A stretch of 64,000 nt of DNA, from contig NZ_CP062260.1 in NCBI RefSeq assembly GCF_014863545.1, positions 1,674,001-1,738,000 on the forward strand. Direction: 5' to 3'. The position numbers were made by a program, and so were the translations under genes. The notes beneath the pieces were generated by a model, which was not told the DNA's origin, did not search any database, and saw nothing but the letters and a program-made list of their open reading frames with translations. Every line of letters starts with the position of its first letter. Positions within the stretch are counted from its first letter, which is position 1. Shown piece after piece: positions 39,350 through 46,318 of this stretch. The DNA is from Paenibacillus sp. JNUCC32. GTDB lineage: Bacteria > Bacillota > Bacilli > Paenibacillales > Paenibacillaceae.

Positions 39350-40678
39350 ATGATGAAGATGAAGAAAAACTCCATACGATGGGTAACGGCAGCTTTAGTC
39401 ATGATATTGATGGCAGGATGCAGCGTAGGGGGAACGGGTGGCAGCGGATCAGGGAGTGAGGAGCCGGGCAAGGAAACCCTGACATTCTGGATGAAGAAGC
39501 AGATGTTCGAAGAGCAAAACCAGATGATCCAAGAGAGGGCAAAACAGTTCGGGGAAGAGCATGATGTGAATGTCAACGTGGAGTTTATCGCTTACGAGGA
39601 CTTTTATCCGAAATGGTCGGCAGCCATCGAATCGGGTACTACGCCGGACGTCTCCTTCTTCGGCTACCAGGAAGTCGGACAGTTCTATGCCAAGGACGTT
39701 CTTGAGGAGGTTACCGACGTTGTGGGCAGCGTGGAGAACGTAAACGGGGAAATACAGGACAGCCTGAAAACCTCCGTGTCGTTCGAGGACAAGTTATACG
39801 GAGTGCCGTTCTGGACCGAGTCCACGGCTTTATACTATCGCAAGGACATGCTTCAGGCAGCCGGTTACAGCGAGCCGCCTGGAACCTGGGAGGAATTCCG
39901 CGAAATGGCGAAGGCACTCACGGATTCTTCCAAAGGGATATACGGCGCAGGACTCGGGTACGGGAAAGGCAATTCCGATGCCGAATGGCTGACCCGGGCG
40001 ATCATCTGGTCCTACGGAGGTTCCCTCGATACCGAGGACGGCAAGAATGTAGCGGTGAATACGCCCGAAACTCTTCAGGCGGTTCAGTTGATCAGGGACA
40101 TTTTCATCGAAGATAAGGTAACGCCTCCGAGCTCCATCGGATGGGATGACAGCGGCAACAACAAATCGTATTTAAGCGGCCAGTCGGCCATGATCTTCAA
40201 CGTCGGCAGCTTGGCTGCGACGATCAAGAACGATAATCCCGAATTGTACGAGAATACGGGGATCGCCATGCTGCCCGCAGGACCGAAGGGAGCGGTAGTG
40301 CCTGGCATTAGCAACAATCTAGGCATATTCAAGGCATCTGCGAACAAGGAGCTTGCCAAATCCTTCATCGAATATATGACGGACAAAGCGTGGTACGGCC
40401 AGTGGGTGCAGAATGGAGCTCCATTGACCGGTCCGATTTACACGGACCTGGCAAACGAATCCGTATGGCAGGAGGAGAAGAACAAAGGATTCGTCGACTC
40501 CATCGCACATTTCGCTTTCCTTGGATACCCTGCGGAGTATAGCCCGAAGGCTGGAGAGATTTATAACCTTCGATATGTCAACGACGTTTTCCAAAAGATG
40601 CTTCTGGATTCCGGCTTCACGGCTCAACAAGCAGTGGACGAATTACAGAGCAAGATCGAGGCGGTATACGCGAAGTAG
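39350..40678 (+). CDS. Sugar ABC transporter substrate-binding lipoprotein
   Basis: The ~442-residue solute-binding lipoprotein has a lipobox LMAGCS and a mature N-terminus rich in G and S as a tether. The SBP_bac_1 fold is indicated by TLTFWMKKQMFEEQNQMIQERAKQFGEEH, then VPFWTESTALYYRKDMLQAAGYSEPPGTWEEFREMAKALTD, and LGIFKASANKELAKSFIEYMTDKAWYGQWVQNG. ATG 39350 follows AGGGGTG; a GTG two codons earlier is less likely. It heads a five-gene operon (binding protein, two permeases, dehydrogenase, aldolase). The ATPase (MsmX-like) is not encoded here, which is usual for such importers. Confidence 0.93.
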   Translation: MMKMKKNSIRWVTAALVMILMAGCSVGGTGGSGSGSEEPGKETLTFWMKKQMFEEQNQMIQERAKQFGEEHDVNVNVEFIAYEDFYPKWSAAIESGTTPDVSFFGYQEVGQFYAKDVLEEVTDVVGSVENVNGEIQDSLKTSVSFEDKLYGVPFWTESTALYYRKDMLQAAGYSEPPGTWEEFREMAKALTDSSKGIYGAGLGYGKGNSDAEWLTRAIIWSYGGSLDTEDGKNVAVNTPETLQAVQLIRDIFIEDKVTPPSSIGWDDSGNNKSYLSGQSAMIFNVGSLAATIKNDNPELYENTGIAMLPAGPKGAVVPGISNNLGIFKASANKELAKSFIEYMTDKAWYGQWVQNGAPLTGPIYTDLANESVWQEEKNKGFVDSIAHFAFLGYPAEYSPKAGEIYNLRYVNDVFQKMLLDSGFTAQQAVDELQSKIEAVYAK

Positions 40679-40784
40679 GGTTATGACTTAACCGCGCATC
40701 AGGCTCCGCAGTCCGATTACAAGGCATCGATGCAAGGTCCGTGGCTGCGGATGAGCCTGAGGCGTCAGAAAGAAGGTGCTCTCA

Positions 40785-41711
40785 ATGAAAAGCTTGGAAG
40801 TCCAAACAACGCCGGGGAAAACCCGGGCGCCTAGGCGGGAACGAAGTGATACAAGCAGCAGGCTGGCTTATCTTCTCATGAGTCCGGTGCTAATCTATTT
40901 GCTGGCTGTCATGGCGCTCCCTTTTTGCTGGGCGGTCTATCTTAGCTTGACGAATAAAGTGGTCGGCGTTCCCGAAACGTTCATCGGCCTGCGCAACTAT
41001 ACGGAGCTATTTACCGATTCCGTGTTTTGGAAGGCGGTATGGAATACGGTTGTCTTTACGATGGTGGCCGTCATTTTGAAAGCGGTCTTCGGGATGATTA
41101 TGGCGCTCGTGCTTAACGAGAATATCGTTGCTCGAAACTTTTTCAGGGTGATGCTGTTTCTTCCGTGGACCATCCCCACGATCGTCTCCGTATTTACCTG
41201 GCAGTGGATTTACTCCGACGTCGGCGGCGTGCTGAATGCCATGCTCCTCAAAACAGGGCTCATCGACAGTCCCGTCGGTTGGTTGGCCACACCGGACCTG
41301 GCCATGTTCTCGGTCATTCTCGTCAACGTGTGGCGGGGCATTCCGTTCATGGGCATTGCCATATTGGCCGGACTGCAGACGGTGTCCAAAGAGATGTATG
41401 AAGCCGCTATGCTGGATGGAGCGGGAGCGATCAAGCGCTTTTTCTACATGACGCTCCCCTCGGTAAAAGAAGTGACCATACTGTCTTCCGTCATCACCAC
41501 CATCTGGACGCTGAACGACTTCGAGATTATCTGGCTGCTGACACGCGGCGGTCCAGACAATGGCACGCAGGTGTTATCCACGCTTAGCTATACCGTCGGC
41601 TTTCTGAACATGAGTCTCGGCAAAGCAATTGCGATTTCCCTCATTACGCTGCCGCCGCTTATCATGCTGATCAATTATGTGACCAAGCGTTCGCTGGCGT
41701 CCGACAAGTAA
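40785..41711 (+). CDS. Sugar ABC transporter permease (MalF/UgpA-like)
   Basis: The ~308-residue permease has about six TM segments after a charged N-terminus (TPGKTRAPRRERSDTSSRL). The EAA coupling motif EMYEAAMLDGAGAIKRFFYMTLPSVKEV lies near residue 200, typical of MalF-type carbohydrate importers. NDFEIIWLLTRGGPDNGTQVLSTLSYTVGF is another signature of the family. ATG 40785 is preceded by AAGGTG. It lies 106 bases downstream of the binding-protein gene, in the same operon, and 12 bases before the second permease. Confidence 0.92.
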   Translation: MKSLEVQTTPGKTRAPRRERSDTSSRLAYLLMSPVLIYLLAVMALPFCWAVYLSLTNKVVGVPETFIGLRNYTELFTDSVFWKAVWNTVVFTMVAVILKAVFGMIMALVLNENIVARNFFRVMLFLPWTIPTIVSVFTWQWIYSDVGGVLNAMLLKTGLIDSPVGWLATPDLAMFSVILVNVWRGIPFMGIAILAGLQTVSKEMYEAAMLDGAGAIKRFFYMTLPSVKEVTILSSVITTIWTLNDFEIIWLLTRGGPDNGTQVLSTLSYTVGFLNMSLGKAIAISLITLPPLIMLINYVTKRSLASDK

Positions 41712-41723
41712 GGAGTGATCTTA

Positions 41724-42551
41724 ATGAAGAATTCGCTCGGCAAGCAAGTTACGGTATACTCGACGCTCGCGCTGCTGCTAATATTCGCGCTCTTCCCTTT
41801 ATATTGGATGGTGATTACCTCCTTCAAATCCAACGGGGAGATCTATTCCATGACGCCTACGTTTTGGCCGAAGGAATTTCTCGGAACCGCCTACGATAAG
41901 CTGATCAACGAAAAGGGCTTTATGACGAATATCAAAAACAGCTTGTTCGTCTCGTTGATCGTATCCTTGTTCTCGATCACGGTCAGCATGTTGGCTGCAT
42001 ATGCGATCTCCAAGCTCAGGTTTCGAGGAAGAAGCTTCATCTCCAAAAGCATTCTGTATGCGTACCTGATGCCGAGAGCCGTTCTGTTTATCCCGCTGTA
42101 CATGCTGGTGACGGCCATCGGCATCAACAATTCCATTTACGGTCTCATGCTGATTTATCCGACGATCACGATTCCGTATGCTACGTGGATGCTCATTTCC
42201 TATTTTAGATCCATCCCGGACGAGATCGAGGAAGCGGCCATGATCGATGGATGTTCGCGAATCCGTACGATGACCAAGATCATTTTTCCGTTATCGGCTC
42301 CGGGCATTGCGGCTACCTTCATTTTTTCGTTCACGTTATGCTGGAGCGAATATCTGTATGCATTGGTTGTTGTCACAAAAGGCGCTGACAAGACGATCAC
42401 GCTGGGATTGTCGGATATGATCGTCGGCGACGTCTTCGCATGGGGACCCCTGATGGGTGGCTCCATTATTGCATCGATTCCGGTCATCGTGATGTATCTG
42501 TTTACATCAAAATATATGGTAAGCGGAATGACGGTAGGAGGAGTTAAATAA
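41724..42551 (+). CDS. Sugar ABC transporter permease (MalG/UgpE-like)
   Basis: The ~275-residue permease has about six TM segments and the EAA loop EIEEAAMIDGCSRIRTMTKIIFPLSAPGIAATFIF. It begins NSLGKQVTVYSTLALLLIFALFPLYWMVITSFKSNGEIY, the usual MalG start. ATG 41724 is eight bases from AAGGAG. Its stop TAA shares its last base with the ATG of the next gene (TAATG), so the dehydrogenase is translationally coupled. It pairs with the preceding MalF-type subunit. Confidence 0.92.
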   Translation: MKNSLGKQVTVYSTLALLLIFALFPLYWMVITSFKSNGEIYSMTPTFWPKEFLGTAYDKLINEKGFMTNIKNSLFVSLIVSLFSITVSMLAAYAISKLRFRGRSFISKSILYAYLMPRAVLFIPLYMLVTAIGINNSIYGLMLIYPTITIPYATWMLISYFRSIPDEIEEAAMIDGCSRIRTMTKIIFPLSAPGIAATFIFSFTLCWSEYLYALVVVTKGADKTITLGLSDMIVGDVFAWGPLMGGSIIASIPVIVMYLFTSKYMVSGMTVGGVK

Positions 42552-43519
42552 TGAAGGCGAAAAAAGTGTTAGTAACGGCTACGAATTACTCCAAACTGTG
42601 CGCGGATGCGAAGCGGCTGCTCGAAAGCCATGGATGCGAGATCATCGAGAATCGTTTCGGACGTCCGCTGACGTTCGAGGAACTGAAGGAAGTGGTGGGA
42701 TCGGTCGACGGCGTCATTGCCGGCGTGGATACTTGGAATGAGGCGGTATTCAAGCTTGCGCCGCAGCTTCAAGGCATCGCCCGTTTCGGCGTTGGCGTGG
42801 ACAATATCGATTTGGAGGCTGCAAGAAAGTATGGGATACAAGTAACCAATGTACCACGAGGCAATGCCAACGCGGTGGCCGAGCTGGCGATCGGATTGAT
42901 GATCTCGGTCCGTCGTCACATTCCCGAGCTGGATCGATCGACGAAGAACGGCGGCTGGGAACGTTTTGTCGGCTCTGAGCTTGCTGGAGGAACGATCGGC
43001 CTTTTAGGTTTCGGGAATATCGCACAGCTCACCGCGAAGAAGTTGAAGGGCTTTGATGTCGAGATTATCGCTTATGATAAATATCCAGATACAGCTAAAG
43101 CGTCGGAATACGGCGTTACAATGACAACTTTCGAGCATGTGCTGGCGCATAGCGATATCGTCAGCATGCATTTACCCAGCGTGAAAGAGACGCACCATAT
43201 TATGAATGACAAGGCTTTTGCCAGGATGAAACCATCCGCCATTTTCATCAACACCGCGAGAGGAGCCGTCGTGGATGAACAGGCGCTTTCCCGGGCGCTG
43301 TCGTTTGGAGTCATCGCCGGGGCGGCCATCGATGTCTACGAGTCCGAGCCCGTAACCCCCGGCCATCCGATTTTGCAAATCGGGAACCTGATAACGACGC
43401 CGCACACCGCAGCCGAGACTTTCGAGACCTATACGCGGGTCAGCATGATTACCGCTCAGGCATTGCTGGATATATTCGAAGGAAGGGAACCGCAAAATAT
43501 ACTGACTGCAAAAGAATAA
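42551..43519 (+). CDS. D-isomer-specific 2-hydroxyacid dehydrogenase
   Basis: The 322-residue NAD(P)-dependent dehydrogenase of the PGDH/glyoxylate reductase family has a nucleotide-binding loop at 153-158 (GFGNIA in TIGLLGFGNIAQL). Catalytic residues in the usual order are Arg237 in NTARGAVVDE, Glu264 in IDVYESEPVTP and His285 in TTPHTAAET. It oxidises or reduces a D-2-hydroxyacid, so a sugar acid is likely given the context. AGGAGG in the end of the preceding permease gene and the TAATG overlap place it firmly in the transport operon. It is followed 41 bases later by an aldolase-family gene. Confidence 0.9.
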   Translation: MKAKKVLVTATNYSKLCADAKRLLESHGCEIIENRFGRPLTFEELKEVVGSVDGVIAGVDTWNEAVFKLAPQLQGIARFGVGVDNIDLEAARKYGIQVTNVPRGNANAVAELAIGLMISVRRHIPELDRSTKNGGWERFVGSELAGGTIGLLGFGNIAQLTAKKLKGFDVEIIAYDKYPDTAKASEYGVTMTTFEHVLAHSDIVSMHLPSVKETHHIMNDKAFARMKPSAIFINTARGAVVDEQALSRALSFGVIAGAAIDVYESEPVTPGHPILQIGNLITTPHTAAETFETYTRVSMITAQALLDIFEGREPQNILTAKE

Positions 43520-43559
43520 AGCACAACCAATGATACGAACCATTCAGGAGGGGACGCAT

Positions 43560-44489
43560 ATGTATCAGATCATCACCGATGGCAACTGGCCGGTTATGCT
43601 AACGCCGTTTACGGAGCAGAACAATGTGGATTACGAGGCCTTGGAGCGCCTTATCGATTGGTATATCGAACGGGGGGCGGACGGACTCTTTGCCGTCTGT
43701 CAATCCAGCGAAATGTATACATTGACTCTGGAGGAGCGCGTATTGATTGCAGCCTTCGTCAAAGCGAAGGCTGCCGGCCGGGTACCGGTCATTGCATCGG
43801 GTCATGTATCGGATGCGTTTGAGGACCAGGTAACAGAGCTGAACGCCATGGCCGAAACCGGCGTCGATGCCGTCGTACTAATCACGAACAGGCTTGCCGC
43901 CGCTGAGGAATCCGATGATGTGTGGCTGGCGAATCTCGATAAGCTGCTCGGGCGTTTACCAGAACAGGTCCCCCTCGGATTATATGAGTGTCCAGCCCCG
44001 TATAGGCGGCTTCTGACGCCCGAGATGCTGAAGAAATGCTCCGATACCGGACGCTTCAGGTTTATCAAGGACGTGAGCTGCGACCTGCAGCTGATCGGGG
44101 ATAAACTCAAGGCGGTCCTGGGCGGAAGTCTGAAAATCTTCAACGCCAATACGGCGACGCTTCTGGACAGCTACCGGCTCGGCGCTTTCGGCTTCAGCGG
44201 CGTGATGGCCAACTTCCACCCCGAGTTGTATACATGGCTGTTCAGGAATTGGGAAAGCCAACCGGAAGCGGCAGGGGAACTGTCTGATTTTCTTAGTGTG
44301 TCGTCATTTCTTGAGAAGCAGCTCTACCCGGTGAATGCCAAGTATTACCTCATGCTGGAGGGCATACTGACAAACTATCGCTGCCGTTCGAAAAATCATG
44401 AGGAATTCAGTGCCACCCAACGGCTGGAGATCGAGCAATTATACCGGGTGTCCAAACAATATGCCCGGAAGTATCCCGTTTTTACTTAA
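43560..44489 (+). CDS. DapA/N-acetylneuraminate-lyase family aldolase
   Basis: The ~309-residue class-I aldolase/dehydratase has the TIM-barrel motif pair of the DHDPS/NAL family. The Schiff-base lysine is Lys170 in RFRFIKDVSCDLQ and the tyrosine Tyr142 is in LGLYECPAPYRR. The substrate-carboxylate loop, normally GTTGE, is replaced by VCQSSEMYTLTLEERV, pointing to a substrate other than aspartate semialdehyde. It could be a 2-keto-3-deoxy sugar acid or a sialic-acid-type compound. ATG 43560 follows GGAGGGG. As last gene of the ABC operon next to a 2-hydroxyacid dehydrogenase, it probably cleaves the imported sugar acid into pyruvate plus an aldehyde. Confidence 0.88.
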   Translation: MYQIITDGNWPVMLTPFTEQNNVDYEALERLIDWYIERGADGLFAVCQSSEMYTLTLEERVLIAAFVKAKAAGRVPVIASGHVSDAFEDQVTELNAMAETGVDAVVLITNRLAAAEESDDVWLANLDKLLGRLPEQVPLGLYECPAPYRRLLTPEMLKKCSDTGRFRFIKDVSCDLQLIGDKLKAVLGGSLKIFNANTATLLDSYRLGAFGFSGVMANFHPELYTWLFRNWESQPEAAGELSDFLSVSSFLEKQLYPVNAKYYLMLEGILTNYRCRSKNHEEFSATQRLEIEQLYRVSKQYARKYPVFT

Positions 44490-44518
44490 AGCGATATCGG
44501 AAAAATACGTTGAAGAGT

Positions 44519-44546
44519 AAAGTCGCCTACCATGGCGGCTTTTTTA
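44519..44546 (+). terminator. Terminator of the ABC-dehydrogenase-aldolase operon
   Basis: AAAGTCGCC pairs with GGCGGCTTT around TACCAT, followed by a T run. Same family as the terminators at 33155 and 48654. Confidence 0.87.
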
Positions 44547-44599
44547 GTATTGTTAATTCAAGATTGTCTGCTTGGATACAGCTTCCACAGGATTTCATT

Positions 44600-44629
44600 T
44601 TGCCAAACGAACTGAAGAGTGATTATACT
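44600..44629 (+). promoter_or_regulatory. Promoter of the GntR-SBP fusion gene
   Basis: TTGCCA (44600-44605), 18-base spacer, TATACT (44624-44629). Confidence 0.55.
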
Positions 44630-44682
44630 ATAAGAATGGATTGATGCAGCAAACCAGTTATGGTAAATAAAGGTGGTCTCAT

Positions 44683-46038
44683 ATGGCTAAATCCGACCGG
44701 TATACGTATCAAAATAAAATGAAGCACATGGTCACCGACCTGCGCCAACAAATTAAACGCGGCACTTACGCTCAAGGCGAATATCTACCATCGGAGATGA
44801 CCCTGATCGAGCTGTATGGACTGAGCAAAAATTCAGTCCGGCAGGCGCTGGATCGGCTGGTTCAGGAAGAATTGATCGTGAAAGTGCCTCGCGTAGGCAC
44901 CCAAGTAGTTGCAGCTTCCCGGCAAACTCGTAAGATTCGTTTCGGTTTGTACCCTTCCCTATATGCGGAGGCCGAAATGGAAGATGTGCTCGCCTTATTT
45001 CAGGAGCGGCATCCGGGGGTGGCTGTGGAGATTGTGGACCTTCCCTACGAACATCCGGAAAGCATCGCCAATCTGATGAGGCTTGGCATTGTGGATGTGC
45101 TGTCCGTCAACATCCAGGATATGATGCATTTTCAGGAGAACGGCAGTACCGGTCTGTTTTACCGTCAGGAGCCGCGCGCGTCTACTTATACTTTTTTGCA
45201 CAGCCCGTTCATGGATGCCGAAGGCCGGCTGGCGGCGCAGCCGTTCATTCATTCTCCCGTCCTCTTGGCCTACAATAAAGAGCATCTGCGGGAAAAGCGC
45301 CAGTTTGAGCCGGACAGCAGTTGGGGCTGGGACGATCTCCAGCGAATGCTGCGTGAGCTGAGAAGCCCCGGGCGCTACAGCCTGGCCTTGCAATTGTACT
45401 CGTTGAACCGCTGGCCGATATTCCTCATGCAGCGAAGGGGCAATGCTGAGATCGATGCTTCGTGGAGCCGTGCGGTCGAGGGGCTGTCTTGGCTTCGCGG
45501 ATTGATTCACGAGGACGGCATGTTCCCGCTGGCCTTGGCCCAAGGGGCTTTTGAAGCAGAGAAGCTGTTCCGCGAGCAAAAGGTCTCTGTCATTCTGACG
45601 ACCTATTATCTGCTCAACCAGCTGAAGGGAGCGACCTTTGATTATGACGTCGCGCCGCTGCCGCATTTTGATCATGGGACAACCCTGCTATTGGGCACCG
45701 GAATCGGGGTCAGCGCGTGCTCCAAGGAGCGGGAGCTGGCCCAGAGCTTTGCCGATTTCCTAGTCTCTGACGAAGTGCAGGAATACATTCGCAGGCATAC
45801 CTACAGCATTCCGGCGAACCGTTACATCACCGAGAACGTAGATCCGGAGATGGAAGGCCGGCCGTCCCGTCTCAACCTGCATCGAGAAATAGCCCCGCTG
45901 TATAAGACCTGCAGAGATGTAGGGCTTAGCCTGGACGAGATGCTGCTGTTCCGGGAACGGCTGAAGCAATATTTCTCCTACCTTGTAGACGAAAGGGAAC
46001 TGATATCCGTGCTGAGCAGGAAAACGGCAGGAACCTAA
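44683..46038 (+). CDS. GntR-type regulator fused to a substrate-binding-protein-like domain
   Basis: The 451-residue protein has an N-terminal GntR winged helix (residues ~12-80: LRQQIKRGTYAQGEYLPSEMTLIELYGLSKNSVRQALDRLVQEELIVKVPRVGTQV). A ~360-residue domain follows that reads like a type-1 sugar-binding protein: FGLYPSLYAEAEMEDVLALFQERHPGVAVEIVDLP, then PVLLAYNKEHLREKRQFEPDSSWGWDDLQRML, and LGTGIGVSACSKERELAQSFADFLVSDEVQEYIRRHT. There is no signal peptide or TM segment, so the binding domain is cytoplasmic and probably serves as the effector sensor. It probably controls the preceding sugar operon or itself. GGTGG precedes the ATG; terminator follows. Confidence 0.88.
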   Translation: MAKSDRYTYQNKMKHMVTDLRQQIKRGTYAQGEYLPSEMTLIELYGLSKNSVRQALDRLVQEELIVKVPRVGTQVVAASRQTRKIRFGLYPSLYAEAEMEDVLALFQERHPGVAVEIVDLPYEHPESIANLMRLGIVDVLSVNIQDMMHFQENGSTGLFYRQEPRASTYTFLHSPFMDAEGRLAAQPFIHSPVLLAYNKEHLREKRQFEPDSSWGWDDLQRMLRELRSPGRYSLALQLYSLNRWPIFLMQRRGNAEIDASWSRAVEGLSWLRGLIHEDGMFPLALAQGAFEAEKLFREQKVSVILTTYYLLNQLKGATFDYDVAPLPHFDHGTTLLLGTGIGVSACSKERELAQSFADFLVSDEVQEYIRRHTYSIPANRYITENVDPEMEGRPSRLNLHREIAPLYKTCRDVGLSLDEMLLFRERLKQYFSYLVDERELISVLSRKTAGT

Positions 46039-46047
46039 ATGGTTACG

Positions 46048-46081
46048 AAAGCTGCGACCGATGAGGTCGCGGCTTTTTTTT
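46048..46081 (+). terminator. Terminator after the GntR-SBP gene
   Basis: AAAGCTGCGACC and GGTCGCGGCTTT pair (one wobble) around five bases, followed by a T run. Confidence 0.88.
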
Positions 46082-46122
46082 TGAGTTATCGTTTTCCATT
46101 TGAATAACCAGATAAGAACCAG

Positions 46123-46151
46123 TTGACAGACGGTGGGGTGTATGCTAAATT
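46123..46151 (+). promoter_or_regulatory. Promoter of the secreted propeller gene
   Basis: TTGACA (46123-46128), 17-base spacer, TAAATT (46146-46151). It leaves a long 5' UTR of about 160 bases. Confidence 0.6.
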
Positions 46152-46318
46152 CTTTGCGAACATATGAACTACATAAATACCAGAGAAGCATGAACAACAC
46201 TTCATAACGGAGGAGGGATGCCGCGATCCTTGCTAGGTAAACGCTCGAGTTGCCCTTATAGGTCGGTCCATTTGATTGATTTGGCAGTACATTCCATACC
46301 AGAAACGAGGATGAATTG

